A DNA stretch of 64,000 nt from Marisediminitalea alba (GCF_002993365.1 NZ_PVNP01000013.1:1-64000), one strand, 5' to 3'; shown: positions 1 to 8,903, counted from the first letter of the stretch. Numbers and translations: made by a program. Notes: a model not told the origin generated them from the letters alone.

Positions 1-1
1 G

Positions 2-211
2 GCGGGAGGTGTTAAGGTGATAGATAAAGTCTTTCATATTCAGAATGTTAACGCCTATCACAGCCGTCTGAAAGCGTGGATGAAACGGTTTCACGGAGTA
101 GCCACAAAATACTTGGAACACTACCTGGGTTGGTTCAGGTTTATGGATAATCCAGAAAACCTTAACGAAAACAGGCTCTTTTCGATTCAACAACAGTTAA
201 TCCGAACATAG
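2..211 (+). CDS. IS1595-type transposase, C-terminal part (cut by window edge)
   Basis: The frame is open from the left edge of the window and ends at a TAG/TAA-bounded stop after about 69 residues. The segment with [13 protein letters not shown] and [16 protein letters not shown] is, from memory, the conserved C-terminal block of IS1595-family (ISXO2-like) DDE transposases. The catalytic core must lie upstream, outside the window, so I cannot tell whether the element is intact. No terminal inverted repeat was recognised downstream of the stop. The following 300 bases contain only fragments, which fits an insertion junction. Confident about the family resemblance, less so about completeness. 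Confidence 0.7.
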   Translation, partial: AGGVKVIDKVFHIQNVNAYHSRLKAWMKRFHGVATKYLEHYLGWFRFMDNPENLNENRLFSIQQQLIRT

Positions 212-330
212 CCTTTGAAAAAGATAAAATTGCGGAAAGGCAGAGTTGGCAGAAAACTAGTTAGCAGGCTATTCCTGATAGCGTTTTACGATACAGGAAT
301 AGCCGGTTTTCTTATGAGTAGGGTTTGCGG

Positions 331-435
331 CTATCGGTTTAGTTGCGAAAGGCAGTCAATTACTTTGTCTTCAGTGGCCTTGAAGCGCTCTTCATAAGGA
401 GGCAGTGCGTCATCACCCTTTGCCTCCTCATTCAT
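331..435 (-). CDS. Short coding remnant, 34 residues, unknown
   Basis: Minus-strand frame from an ATG at 435 to a TAG at 331, beginning MNEEAKGDDALPPYEERF. The frame is also open for nine codons upstream of the ATG (reading FEYIRNKI) until a TGA, and there is no ribosome binding site before the ATG. The composition (charged, with PPYEERF and DCLSQLNR) looks like genuine protein, more like the tail of a truncated gene than a complete small one. It sits next to the transposase tail, so truncation by insertion is a reasonable inference. Function unknown. Confidence 0.25.
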   Translation of the reverse strand: MNEEAKGDDALPPYEERFKATEDKVIDCLSQLNR

Positions 436-508
436 GATTTTATTACGAATATATTCGAATCAGTGCTGTGATGGTGTATTGAGAGCTTCGCCGTTATCCC
501 TTTGCGAT

Positions 509-943
509 TTATCTGCTGGTGTTCTTAGCATCAGATTTATGGGCTTCAGATATCTCTTTATATTCTCCTTTGACCCTGATTTTTCTATTCTCACTAAGGG
601 CAACCAGGAAAACTAATCCAGCACGTACTTGTGCCTTCTCTATACTCAGATAGGTAAGTGTATTTTGACTCATCAGGTAGATTTCAGTCAGCGTTTTCTT
701 TTCGTCATTGATAATTAACTTATACGGATAATTAAACGTGCGCCAAAGCTCGAAAATACAATACATGACAATTATCGGCGTGCCATAAAGGCCAAGTTCA
801 TACTTAGCTAGCGTTTCTGGGTCGATGCTTGCTGGATCCCTAACAACATATTGGTATAACCAGAGTCCTATAAGAAATATGACAATATAAATTCGAGCTA
901 AAACATTATTTCTCTTAAAAATACTTTCACGATGGCTGGACAC
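509..943 (-). CDS. Hypothetical small membrane protein
   Basis: A 144-residue protein starting at a GTG (943) with AAGGA about ten bases upstream. Two hydrophobic segments are visible, roughly residues 15-33 (IYIVIFLIGLWLYQYVV) and 50-66 (GLYGTPIIVMYCIFELW), followed by a soluble charged C-terminal half that could lie in the cytoplasm like a PH-like or YcxB-like domain. I do not recognise the family. It is isolated between the insertion debris and lexA and is transcribed away from lexA. The gene is more AT-rich than what follows, which may indicate acquired DNA. Confidence 0.55.
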   Translation of the reverse strand: MSSHRESIFKRNNVLARIYIVIFLIGLWLYQYVVRDPASIDPETLAKYELGLYGTPIIVMYCIFELWRTFNYPYKLIINDEKKTLTEIYLMSQNTLTYLSIEKAQVRAGLVFLVALSENRKIRVKGEYKEISEAHKSDAKNTSR

Positions 944-1039
944 AATCGCAATATCCTTTTTGATTATTTCATCCTGTTATCGGCTGAATAAATCGTACTA
1001 TGGATTAGTTGAGCCTTAAATTGGATCCAGCAAAAATCG

Positions 1040-1067
1040 TTGTGTTTTAAGTTTTAGTCGTTATACT
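1040..1067 (+). promoter_or_regulatory. Probable lexA promoter
   Basis: A TATACT -10 box at 1062-1067 is preceded, 16 bases away, by TTGTGT at 1040-1045 (three of six matches to the -35 consensus). It lies just upstream of the SOS box and the lexA start, the arrangement expected for an autoregulated lexA. Prediction by eye only. Confidence 0.5.
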
Positions 1068-1075
1068 GCTAACAA

Positions 1076-1091
1076 CTGTATGGAATAACAG
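1076..1091 (+). promoter_or_regulatory. SOS box (LexA operator) of lexA
   Basis: CTGTATGGAATAACAG has both perfect half-sites CTGT-N8-ACAG of the gammaproteobacterial LexA operator. It lies between the predicted -10 box and the lexA ATG at 1099, so bound LexA would block its own transcription. Only one box is apparent, whereas Escherichia coli lexA has two. Confidence 0.85.
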
Positions 1092-1098
1092 GCTGTTT

Positions 1099-1722
1099 AT
1101 GCGTCCACTAACCCCCCGACAACAAGAAGTACTCGATCTGATCAAATCCACTATGCTGGATACTGGTATGCCGCCCACGCGTGCTGAGATTGCCCGTCAG
1201 TTAGGCTTTCGCTCTGCTAATGCTGCAGAAGAGCATTTAAAGGCGTTGGCGAAAAAAGGCGTGATTGAAATACTTCCGGGTACTTCGCGGGGGATTAAGC
1301 TTAATATTCCGCTGGATGACGAAGTGGAAGAAGAAGGCTTACCGCTGATTGGCCGGGTTGCGGCTGGCGAGCCGATTCTGGCTCAGGAACATGTGGAAAT
1401 GCACTATAAAGTGGATCCGGCGTTATTCCATCCAAAAGCCGATTTCCTGCTGCGTGTAAACGGTATGAGTATGAAAGACATAGGCATACTGGACGGCGAT
1501 TTGTTAGCAGTGCACCGCACCAGCGATGTCCACAATGGACAGGTAGTGGTGGCCCGTGTAGATGAAGACGTTACCGTAAAGCGCTTGGAAAAGCGCGGGC
1601 GTGAAGTACTGCTGCATGCAGAAAATGAAGAATTCTCACCCATTAAGGTCGACCTGGCTAATCAGCCGTTTAATATCGAAGGTATCGCTGTAGGCGTTAT
1701 CCGTAATGCCGACTGGATGTAA
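1099..1722 (+). CDS. lexA: LexA repressor, SOS master regulator
   Basis: Self-cleaving transcriptional repressor of the DNA damage response. The 207 residues give the usual length. The N-terminal winged helix (about 1-70) has the [13 protein letters not shown] helix region; the cleavage bond is Ala89-Gly90 within RVAAGEP; the S24-type catalytic dyad is Ser124 (NGMSMKD) and Lys161 (VTVKRL). The ATG at 1099 matches the family start MRPLTPRQ, although no strong ribosome binding site precedes it. An SOS box directly upstream shows autoregulation, and a hairpin terminator follows. Unlike E. coli, dinF is not immediately downstream; a DinF-type gene sits about 10.5 kb away at 12280. Confidence 0.97.
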   Translation: MRPLTPRQQEVLDLIKSTMLDTGMPPTRAEIARQLGFRSANAAEEHLKALAKKGVIEILPGTSRGIKLNIPLDDEVEEEGLPLIGRVAAGEPILAQEHVEMHYKVDPALFHPKADFLLRVNGMSMKDIGILDGDLLAVHRTSDVHNGQVVVARVDEDVTVKRLEKRGREVLLHAENEEFSPIKVDLANQPFNIEGIAVGVIRNADWM

Positions 1723-1758
1723 GCACCCCAGGCATTATTTTTTAAATCTATGAATTTG

Positions 1759-1783
1759 AAAACCGGCATTCGCCGGTTTTCTT
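1759..1783 (+). terminator. Rho-independent terminator of lexA
   Basis: AAAACCGGC, a four-base loop and GCCGGTTTT form a nine-pair stem at 1759-1780, followed by further T and C bases. It starts 36 bases after the lexA stop. Confidence 0.85.
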
Positions 1784-2100
1784 GCGTTTAGGGTTTTATT
1801 TTCTTTAAGCCACGCTTTCCCGGTACTTTTTGCCTGTTCAGGTCTACTTATTAAGTTAGTAAAAGCTCACTAACAAAATTCACGCCGATTACCCTCCTCG
1901 CACAAAAAATAACCATTTATCCGAATTTTAGACAAAAATAGCTGGACGTTATAGTCACAATGAGTAATTCTTATACAGTGCTTAACAATAAAATAACAAA
2001 GTAAGCACAAAATATTAAAAAGGCAGTTCAAATAACAACCAATACAGACCAGTCAGGCTTTTTCGCATTGGGGCGTTTCGCGAGTGGCTACCGGTCTAAC
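1784..2100. other. Intergenic region upstream of the cytochrome oxidase cluster
   Basis: About 320 bases without a gene, AT-rich from about 1900 to 2040. It must hold the cox cluster promoter. TATACA at 1972-1977 is a possible -10 box but has no good -35 partner. A six-base inverted repeat, GTTAGT at 1855-1860 and ACTAAC at 1869-1874, could be an operator half-site pair. Nothing stronger is visible. Confidence 0.4.
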
Positions 2101-2111
2101 GGAGGTGTCGA

Positions 2112-3272
2112 GTGAAACAACTCGGGATATGTGTACTGAAAGCCTGGACAGCACTCGTTCTGTTGGTAGCTGGCGCGACAGCGGTAGCAGCAGGAAGCGG
2201 CGAAGTGTCGGCACTAAATCTGCGGCGTGGCGCGACAGAGATCAGTGGCCAGGTTTACGATCTACACATGCTGATGTTCTCCATTTGTGTGGGGATCGCA
2301 GTAGTAGTGTTTGGGATCATGTTTGTTTCTATGTATTTGCATCGCAAATCACGGGGTGCAAAACCAGCTAACTTTCACGAGAGTGTGAAAGTCGAAATAG
2401 CCTGGACCGTTTTACCCTTCTTAATTCTTATCTTTATGGCTGTACCAGCCGCCAAAACACTGCTTGCAATGGAAGATACTACCGAACCGGATATGACCGT
2501 TCTGGTAACCGGTTCGCAGTGGAAATGGCATTACAAGTATATGGATCGCGACGTGGAGTTTTATTCACTGCTGGCGACTCAGCGTGAACAAATCGATAAC
2601 CGTTACGCCAAGGGCGAAAACTATCTGCTGGAAGTCGACCGCCCGTTGGTGATCCCAACCGGCCAGAAAGTACGCTTCCTGATCACCTCTGACGATGTGA
2701 TCCACTCATGGTGGGTGCCTGATTTCGCAGTGAAGAAAGATGCTAACCCGGGTTTCATCAATGAAGCCTGGACACGGGTTGATGAGCCGGGGATTTATCG
2801 GGGTCAGTGCGCTGAACTGTGCGGTAAAGACCATGGGTTCATGCCGGTAGTGGTGATTGCCAAAGAGCCGGCTGCTTATGAAGCCTGGGTCAGTGAGCAG
2901 GAGTCCATTCGTCAGCAAGCCCGCGAGGAAGAACAGCGCTTACTGGCGATGAATATGTCGATGGAAGAGCTGATGACCGAGGGCGAGCGCGTGTACAACG
3001 CTACCTGCGCAGCCTGCCACATGCCTAACGGCGAAGGTTTACCGGGCGTATTCCCAGCCCTGAAAGGCAGCCCCATGGCACTTAACGACATGCAAGGGCA
3101 TATCGACATTGTATTAAACGGTAAAACCGGCACCGCCATGCAGGCGTTTGGCAAAATGCTGAGCCTTAAAGAACTGGCTGCGGTGATTACCTATGAGCGT
3201 AACGCCTGGGGCAATAACACCGGTGATATGGTGCAGGCCAAAGATGTTAACGCTGTGGCCAGCGGGGAATAG
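2112..3272 (+). CDS. coxB: Cytochrome c oxidase subunit II with fused cytochrome c domain
   Basis: Electron-entry subunit of the aa3/caa3-type terminal oxidase. It starts at GTG 2112, seven bases after a strong GGAGG at 2101-2105. After a signal peptide (ending near Ala27) there are two membrane helices (about 52-76 and 97-118) and a periplasmic cupredoxin domain carrying the CuA site: His198, Cys233, Glu235, Cys237, His241 and Met244 (GQCAELCGKDHGFM). A C-terminal class I cytochrome c domain has the heme motif CAACH at 299-303 and likely Met343 as the axial ligand. This fusion marks a caa3-like enzyme in which cytochrome c is tethered. First gene of the cluster, nine bases before ctaD. Confidence 0.96.
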   Translation: MKQLGICVLKAWTALVLLVAGATAVAAGSGEVSALNLRRGATEISGQVYDLHMLMFSICVGIAVVVFGIMFVSMYLHRKSRGAKPANFHESVKVEIAWTVLPFLILIFMAVPAAKTLLAMEDTTEPDMTVLVTGSQWKWHYKYMDRDVEFYSLLATQREQIDNRYAKGENYLLEVDRPLVIPTGQKVRFLITSDDVIHSWWVPDFAVKKDANPGFINEAWTRVDEPGIYRGQCAELCGKDHGFMPVVVIAKEPAAYEAWVSEQESIRQQAREEEQRLLAMNMSMEELMTEGERVYNATCAACHMPNGEGLPGVFPALKGSPMALNDMQGHIDIVLNGKTGTAMQAFGKMLSLKELAAVITYERNAWGNNTGDMVQAKDVNAVASGE

Positions 3273-3281
3273 GAGCAGAAC

Positions 3282-4898
3282 ATGAGCAAAGCAACTGAGA
3301 TTATCAGCCCCGCCCACGGGGACGCAGGTGCCCACGATGACCATCATGAGCATCATATTCCCAAAGGCTTAATGCGCTGGGTACTGACTACCAACCATAA
3401 AGACATCGGCACACTGTACCTGTGGTTTGCCTTCATTATGTTTTTAGTGGGCGGCGCCATGGCTATGGTGATCCGGGCCGAACTGTTTCAGCCCGGGTTA
3501 CAAATTGTAGAACCTAATTTCTTTAACCAGATGACCACCGTGCATGGTCTTATCATGGTGTTCGGGGCAGTTATGCCGGCCTTTACCGGTTTGGCTAACT
3601 GGCTGATCCCCATGATGATCGGTGCGCCGGATATGGCGTTGCCGCGGATGAACAACTGGAGTTTCTGGATCCTGCCGTTCGCCTTTACTATTTTACTGGC
3701 CTCACTGTTTGTTGAGGGCGGTGGCCCGGCTTTTGGCTGGACGTTCTACGCACCGCTGTCTACTACCTATAGTGGCGACAGTACGGCATTGTTCGTGTTC
3801 TCGGTGCACATCATGGGTATCTCATCCATTATGGGCGCGATAAACGTGATTGTGACCATCTTTAACATGCGGGCGCCGGGCATGACCTGGATGAAAATGC
3901 CGCTGTTTGTGTGGACCTGGCTGATCACTGCATTCCTGCTGATAGCAGTAATGCCGGTACTGGCAGGCGCGGTGACCATGGTGCTAACCGATAAGTTCTT
4001 TGGTACCAGCTTCTTTGATGCTGCCGGTGGTGGCGATCCGGTGATGTTCCAGCATATCTTCTGGTTCTTCGGTCACCCCGAAGTGTACATCATGATTTTA
4101 CCGGCCTTCGGTATTATATCGCAGATTATCCCTACCTTTGCCCGTAAGCGCTTGTTTGGTTACGCCTCCATGGTATATGCCACGGCTTCTATTGCGCTGT
4201 TGAGCTTTATTGTGTGGGCTCACCATATGTTTACTACGGGGATGCCGGTGGCGGCAGAGATGTTCTTTATGTTTGCCACCATGCTGATATCGGTACCAAC
4301 CGGGGTGAAAGTATTTAACTGGGTAGCCACCATGTGGCGTGGGTCCATGACCTTCGAAATCCCAATGATGTTTGCTATTGCCTTTATTGTGTTGTTCACC
4401 ATTGGCGGTTTGTCGGGCCTGATGCTGGCGATTACGCCGGTGGATTTCCAGTACCATGATACCTACTTTGTGGTGGCACACTTCCACTATGTGCTGGTAA
4501 CCGGCGCGGTGTTCTCGATTATGGCCGCGGTGTATTACTGGATCCCCAAGTGGACCGGCCGCATGTTCGATATCACCCTGGCTAAATGGCATTTCTGGTG
4601 CTCGCTGATTTCCGTAAACGTGCTGTTTTTCCCTATGCACTTTGTAGGGCTGGCGGGTATGCCGCGGCGGATCCCGGACTATGCATTGCAGTTTGCTGAC
4701 TTTAACAAGTGGATTAGCCTGGGCGGTTTTGCCTTTGGTCTCTCGCAGCTCATTTTCCTGGCGGTGATGATTAAAGCCTGTCGTAAACAGGGTGAGCCGG
4801 TGTCTGATCAGGTGTGGGACGGTGCGGAAGGTCTGGAGTGGGAAATCCCCTCACCGGCGCCTTATCACACTTTCGAAACGCCACCGGTTGTGAAGTAA
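3282..4898 (+). CDS. ctaD: Cytochrome c oxidase subunit I
   Basis: Catalytic heme-copper subunit that reduces oxygen to water and pumps protons in the inner membrane. Length 538 residues, about twelve helices. Visible ligands are His88 (TVHGLIM, low-spin heme a), His265 and Tyr269 of [10 protein letters not shown] (CuB ligand with the cross-linked tyrosine), His314-His315 (VWAHHMF, CuB), His400 (heme a3) and His402 (heme a) in VAHFHYV. The N-terminus has a histidine-rich stretch (HDDHHEHH) before the first helix. AGGAGCAGAAC before the ATG serves as ribosome binding site. It sits between coxB and the copper chaperone ctaG. Confidence 0.97.
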   Translation: MSKATEIISPAHGDAGAHDDHHEHHIPKGLMRWVLTTNHKDIGTLYLWFAFIMFLVGGAMAMVIRAELFQPGLQIVEPNFFNQMTTVHGLIMVFGAVMPAFTGLANWLIPMMIGAPDMALPRMNNWSFWILPFAFTILLASLFVEGGGPAFGWTFYAPLSTTYSGDSTALFVFSVHIMGISSIMGAINVIVTIFNMRAPGMTWMKMPLFVWTWLITAFLLIAVMPVLAGAVTMVLTDKFFGTSFFDAAGGGDPVMFQHIFWFFGHPEVYIMILPAFGIISQIIPTFARKRLFGYASMVYATASIALLSFIVWAHHMFTTGMPVAAEMFFMFATMLISVPTGVKVFNWVATMWRGSMTFEIPMMFAIAFIVLFTIGGLSGLMLAITPVDFQYHDTYFVVAHFHYVLVTGAVFSIMAAVYYWIPKWTGRMFDITLAKWHFWCSLISVNVLFFPMHFVGLAGMPRRIPDYALQFADFNKWISLGGFAFGLSQLIFLAVMIKACRKQGEPVSDQVWDGAEGLEWEIPSPAPYHTFETPPVVK

Positions 4899-4908
4899 GG
4901 GCACAACC

Positions 4909-5484
4909 ATGGCCAATTCCAATTCGGCACTGGTAACCAAATTACTGCTGATTGTAGTGGGTATGTTCGGCTTTGGTTTTGCTTTGGTCCCGTTGTATGA
5001 CGTGTTTTGCGACATCACCGGTATCAACGGCAAAACCAACGAAACCGCCGCGGTTTACTACGACGGGCAGGTGGATGAGTCGCGCACCATTACGGTGGAG
5101 TTTATTACCCGCACTCATACCGGCATGCCGTGGGAATTCAGAGCGCAAACCAAAAAGGTAAAAGTGCATCCTGGCGAAATGAATATGGTGGAATTTTATG
5201 TGCGTAACCCGGCTAACAAGTCGATGGTTGCGCAGGCCATTCCATCGGTTACACCGGGTCAGGCGGCGTTGTATCTAAACAAAACAGAATGCTTTTGTTT
5301 TAACAGTCAGCCACTGGCAGCCGGTGGCGAGTCGCTTATGCCCATGCGGTTTTATGTGGATCCGCAACTGCCCGAAGACATTCACTTTTTTACCGTGCAA
5401 TACACCCTTTTTGACGTCACCGGTAATGGTACCGATGACAAACAACTTAATAACCCTTTCCTGACTTCATTTAGCGATAACTGA
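4909..5484 (+). CDS. ctaG: Cytochrome c oxidase assembly protein CtaG/Cox11
   Basis: Membrane-anchored copper chaperone that delivers copper to the CuB site of subunit I. The 191 residues comprise one N-terminal helix (about 9-30) and a periplasmic immunoglobulin-like domain with the copper-binding ECFCFNSQP motif. The family consensus is CFCF, and it is intact. It starts ten bases after the ctaD stop, with a weak AAGGG ribosome site, so it is probably on the same transcript as the subunits it matures. Confidence 0.95.
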   Translation: MANSNSALVTKLLLIVVGMFGFGFALVPLYDVFCDITGINGKTNETAAVYYDGQVDESRTITVEFITRTHTGMPWEFRAQTKKVKVHPGEMNMVEFYVRNPANKSMVAQAIPSVTPGQAALYLNKTECFCFNSQPLAAGGESLMPMRFYVDPQLPEDIHFFTVQYTLFDVTGNGTDDKQLNNPFLTSFSDN

Positions 5485-5500
5485 GTCTAAGGAGAAAGTA

Positions 5501-6379
5501 ATGCAACAAGAGTATCAGAAATACTATGTTCCGGCGCAGAGCTACTGGCCTATCGTGGGTGCCATTGCACTGTTTTTAATTGCGGTAGGGGCCGGTAACT
5601 TTGTTATAGAAGCCACTCGCGGCGAGAGCGGCTGGGGCGATAACGTACTGGGCGCTGGCATCGTTATGTTACTGGTGATGCTGTTTGGCTGGTTTAAGGA
5701 TCAGATTAACGAGTCCATGAGCGGCTTGTACAGCGACCAGCTGGGCCGTTCTTACCGACAGGGAATGAGCTGGTTTATTTTCTCTGAAGTGATGTTTTTT
5801 GCGGCTTTCTTTGGCGCGCTGTTTTATGCCCGCATGATAGCGGTGCCATGGCTTGGCGGTTCGTCGAACAACGCCATGACCAACGAAGTGTTGTGGCCAG
5901 GTTTTCAGGCAATGTGGCCGCTGGTGGAAACTCCGGGAGGCATTAATACTACGCCAATGAGCTGGGCGGGCCTGCCCACCATCAACACCATTATTCTGCT
6001 CATTTCCTCGGTTACCCTGCACTTTGCACATGTTGGGCTGGAGCAGAACAAACGTAAGCAGCTTACCACCATGCTGGGTGCCACCATTTTGCTGGGCTGC
6101 GTGTTTTTGTTCTTGCAGGTAGAAGAATATATTCATGCCTATCAGGAGCTGGGGCTTACCCTGCAATCCGGCGTGTATGGCAATACCTTCTTCCTGTTAA
6201 CCGGCTTTCACGGTATGCACGTTACCCTGGGTACCATCATTCTAATGGTGTTATTCCTGCGCGTAATTAAAGGCCATTTCACCCCCGACAATCACTTTGC
6301 CTTCCAGGCAGGCAGCTGGTACTGGCACTTCGTCGACGTAGTGTGGGTAATGTTGTTTGTGTTTGTTTACGTGTTGTAA
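5501..6379 (+). CDS. ctaE: Cytochrome c oxidase subunit III
   Basis: Third core subunit of the oxidase, 292 residues with about seven membrane helices; it stabilises the proton uptake path of subunit I. Typical family blocks are WFIFSEVMFF (with the conserved glutamate), FLLTGFHGMHVTLG and WYWHFVDVVWVMLF at the C-terminus. AAGGAGAAAGTA precedes the ATG, a strong ribosome site. The gene ends two bases before the convergent DUF2909 gene. Confidence 0.96.
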   Translation: MQQEYQKYYVPAQSYWPIVGAIALFLIAVGAGNFVIEATRGESGWGDNVLGAGIVMLLVMLFGWFKDQINESMSGLYSDQLGRSYRQGMSWFIFSEVMFFAAFFGALFYARMIAVPWLGGSSNNAMTNEVLWPGFQAMWPLVETPGGINTTPMSWAGLPTINTIILLISSVTLHFAHVGLEQNKRKQLTTMLGATILLGCVFLFLQVEEYIHAYQELGLTLQSGVYGNTFFLLTGFHGMHVTLGTIILMVLFLRVIKGHFTPDNHFAFQAGSWYWHFVDVVWVMLFVFVYVL

Positions 6380-6381
6380 GG

Positions 6382-6591
6382 CTAATAAGGACTCGGATTG
6401 GGCGTGATCAGCCCGGTGGCCATGGCTATCAGGATGATCACCACAATCAGGGCCGACGTCATGACCCGCCGGCCAATATATTTACTCATCGGGGCTTTAC
6501 CTGAGTTGTTACCCAGCATCACTTTCATCGCTAAAAACAGGTTAATGATCATAAAAATCAGTAAACCAACAATAATCACTTTAATGACCAT
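6382..6591 (-). CDS. DUF2909-type twin transmembrane protein
   Basis: A 69-residue membrane protein on the minus strand inside the oxidase cluster. Two helices, about 2-24 and 47-64, are joined by a short basic loop. Small two-helix proteins of this kind (DUF2909) are known next to gammaproteobacterial cox genes; the function is not established. The start is ATG at 6591 with GAGGAG nine bases upstream on that strand, lying inside the SURF1 coding region. The start codon shares the palindrome CATG (6589-6592) with the divergent SURF1 start, so the two genes begin on top of each other. A role in oxidase assembly is inference from position. Confidence 0.85.
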   Translation of the reverse strand: MVIKVIIVGLLIFMIINLFLAMKVMLGNNSGKAPMSKYIGRRVMTSALIVVIILIAMATGLITPNPSPY

Positions 6592-7333
6592 GAGTAAAAC
6601 TCCTCAGTACTCCGTGGCGAATGGTTCCGGGCCCAGGAAATGGCCGGTACTGGCAAGCTGCCTAACGCTGATGGCGGTTGTCATTATGGTGTTTTTGGGT
6701 ATCTGGCAGCTTGATCGCATGGAGCAAAAACAACAGCGTCTCGACAGCATAGCGCAAAAATACACCACTGCGCCAATGCATCCCTTCGACGTCGCCGATC
6801 AATGGCAGGATGTGCGTGATGTACCGGTACAGTTTCGTGGAGAGTTGCAGGCAACACAGCTGATTTTTCTTGATAACCAGATCACCAATGGTGCCAACGG
6901 TTATGACGTGCTGGCGCCGGTGATTACCCGCGGTCGTCCGCTATTGGTAAACCTCGGCTGGGTGGCGGCCTCTGCTTCCCGGGCTGAGTTACCAACCATT
7001 GAGCTTCCTAAGGGGCAGGTGGAAATCAAAGGGGTAATAACCCAGCCCGGGCTTAATCCACTCATTAAAGAAACCCAGCAACAGTTCAACGCTTTTCCGC
7101 TGCGGGTGCAGCAAATAGATATTCCTCTGTTTAATCAGCAATGGGCATCGCAACTGCCAGACATGGTGGTTGAGCGGTTGTCGTCGCAACCTCAGATGAG
7201 CCGGTTTGTCACTAACTGGCAACCGGTTGTGATGTCGCCGCAAAAACACCTCGGCTATGCCATTCAATGGTTTGGGCTGGCCATTGCTGCAGTAGTTATT
7301 TTCATTATCGTGCTCATCAGGAGAACCCAATAA
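6590..7333 (+). CDS. SURF1 family cytochrome oxidase assembly protein
   Basis: Assembly factor of the SURF1/Shy1 type, thought to help heme a insertion into subunit I. The chosen start is ATG 6590 (MSKTPQYSV), giving 247 residues; the upstream open frame is antisense to the DUF2909 gene and has no family similarity. An N-terminal helix (about 21-39) contains the family motif FLGIWQLDRMEQK, the central domain includes GYDVLAPV and LVNLGWV, and a C-terminal helix follows HLGYAIQWFGLAI. There is no clear ribosome site before 6590; an in-frame ATG at 6584 is an alternative. It ends one base before the next gene. Confidence 0.92.
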   Translation: MSKTPQYSVANGSGPRKWPVLASCLTLMAVVIMVFLGIWQLDRMEQKQQRLDSIAQKYTTAPMHPFDVADQWQDVRDVPVQFRGELQATQLIFLDNQITNGANGYDVLAPVITRGRPLLVNLGWVAASASRAELPTIELPKGQVEIKGVITQPGLNPLIKETQQQFNAFPLRVQQIDIPLFNQQWASQLPDMVVERLSSQPQMSRFVTNWQPVVMSPQKHLGYAIQWFGLAIAAVVIFIIVLIRRTQ

Positions 7334-7334
7334 T

Positions 7335-7907
7335 ATGGCGACCGCAATTAATCCTCAGGCTAAACCCAAACGCTCGCTGCTGATTTTAATGGCGGCATTT
7401 ATTATTCCGGTGGTGTTGGCCAAGCTGGCTCTCGACTTTAGCTGGTTTGAGCAAGGCGCTACCAATAAGGGTGAGCTGCTGCAACCGGTAGAAAACCTTC
7501 AGCCACTGCTTAGCGAGCAAACACCAAAGTGGCGGGTAATGTATATCGTCCCGGCGCACTGTGGTAACGAATGTGAAAATGCGATTTACGCCATTCAGCA
7601 AGTCTGGCTGGCACTGGGCAAAGAGTCTGACCGGGCTCAGCCAGCGGTATTTTTAACCGCAACCAGCGACAGCAAAGCCATGAATATTCTGCATGATTAC
7701 GAACATATCAATGCGGTTACGCTTAACCAGTCGCAAATGCAGCAGTTGGAAGCCAGCCAGGTCAACGAGCATATTTTTCTGGTCGATACTCAGGGCAATG
7801 CGATGTTGCGTTATCCCCTTTATCAGCTTCGTCAGGATGCCGTAATGGGCAGCCGCGACGTACTGTCTGATCTGCGTAAATTACTTAAACTGTCACGTAT
7901 TGGTTGA
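7335..7907 (+). CDS. Oxidase-associated membrane protein with a CxxxC pair
   Basis: A 190-residue protein with one N-terminal helix (about 14-32) and a periplasmic domain. HCGNEC places Cys76 and Cys80 three residues apart, the same spacing as the copper site of SCO proteins, in what looks like a thioredoxin-like fold (VMYIVPAHC strand, then FLVDTQG later). I know this as an unnamed protein regularly found between SURF1 and ctaA in gammaproteobacteria. A role in copper or thiol handling during oxidase assembly is inference; no histidine equivalent to the SCO copper ligand is obvious. Closely spaced with both neighbours, so part of the operon. Confidence 0.8.
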   Translation: MATAINPQAKPKRSLLILMAAFIIPVVLAKLALDFSWFEQGATNKGELLQPVENLQPLLSEQTPKWRVMYIVPAHCGNECENAIYAIQQVWLALGKESDRAQPAVFLTATSDSKAMNILHDYEHINAVTLNQSQMQQLEASQVNEHIFLVDTQGNAMLRYPLYQLRQDAVMGSRDVLSDLRKLLKLSRIG

Positions 7908-7916
7908 GGCGACACT

Positions 7917-8894
7917 ATGCGGAAGTTGGTTGGTTTTAGTATTCTCCTGGCCGTCGTAGTGATTGTGCTGGGTGCCTACACCCGTTTAACCGATGCAGGC
8001 TTAGGCTGTCCGGATTGGCCGGGCTGTTACGGACACCTTACGGTGCCAGAATCTGATATGCATATTGAGGCGGCTAATGCCGCTTATCCTGAGCGGCCGG
8101 TAGAAACCCACAAAGCCTGGAACGAGATGATCCACCGCTATTTTGCCGGCACCCTGGGACTGTGTATTTTAGCTATTGCCGTGTGGGCGGTGAGCAAGCG
8201 ATCTGCTGAGGTCCCCATAAAACTGCCGCTGATTTTGCTGGCGCTGGTGTCTTTTCAGGCCCTGCTCGGTATGTGGACAGTCACTTTAAACCTGCTGCCG
8301 GTGGTGGTGATGGGCCACCTGTTGGGTGGTTTTAGTGTGCTGACCTGCCTGTTCTTACTCTACTTACGCTTATCCCGCTACCGGATTGGCTTTGTGGATA
8401 TGCGGATTAAACGCTATGCCACGTTTGCCGCGCTGGGCATTGTGGTGCTGGTGGGTCAAATCGCCCTGGGCGGTTGGACCTCAGCCAACTATGCTGCGCT
8501 GGCCTGTACCGAATTTCCGGTTTGCGAAGGTGACTGGCTAAGCCGCCTGGATATGGCCGGCGCGTACAGTGTGCCCGAGGCCGTCAATTACGAATATGGC
8601 GCTCACGATTACGCCGAACGCATGACTATGCATATTGTTCATCGTTTGGGCGCGGTGATTACTTTTCTGTATCTGGGGTGGTTGGCTATCAGCCTGTATC
8701 GTCGCTCCGCTTCTCAGCATCTGCGCAACGCGTCGGTGGTATTAGGTCTGGTGTTGCTGGCTCAGGTTGGTCTGGGTATCAGCAATGTGGTGTTTAGCCT
8801 ACCGCTGCAGGTTGCCGTTTTACACAATGCCGTAGCGGCATGTTTATTACTGGTGCTCGTTCTTATTACTTACACACTGTATCGAAAAGTGTAG
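7917..8894 (+). CDS. ctaA: Heme A synthase (COX15/CtaA)
   Basis: Inner-membrane enzyme that oxidises the C8 methyl group of heme O to a formyl group, making heme A. The 325 residues give about eight helices. Family features include the N-terminal AYTRLTDAGLGCPDWPGCYG block, EMIHRYFAGTLG with the heme-ligand histidine, MGHLLGGF, and a second internal-repeat set with GGWTSANYAALACTEFP, HIVHRLGAVI and VLHNAVAACLL. It works directly after the cyoE product and is 10 bases upstream of that gene. Confidence 0.95.
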   Translation: MRKLVGFSILLAVVVIVLGAYTRLTDAGLGCPDWPGCYGHLTVPESDMHIEAANAAYPERPVETHKAWNEMIHRYFAGTLGLCILAIAVWAVSKRSAEVPIKLPLILLALVSFQALLGMWTVTLNLLPVVVMGHLLGGFSVLTCLFLLYLRLSRYRIGFVDMRIKRYATFAALGIVVLVGQIALGGWTSANYAALACTEFPVCEGDWLSRLDMAGAYSVPEAVNYEYGAHDYAERMTMHIVHRLGAVITFLYLGWLAISLYRRSASQHLRNASVVLGLVLLAQVGLGISNVVFSLPLQVAVLHNAVAACLLLVLVLITYTLYRKV

Positions 8895-8903
8895 GAGATC
8901 CTC

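Noticed and set aside
4098..4640. A 180-residue minus-strand frame inside ctaD
   Set aside because: Antisense shadow of a conserved subunit I region; His/Gln/Arg-rich composition and no start signal.
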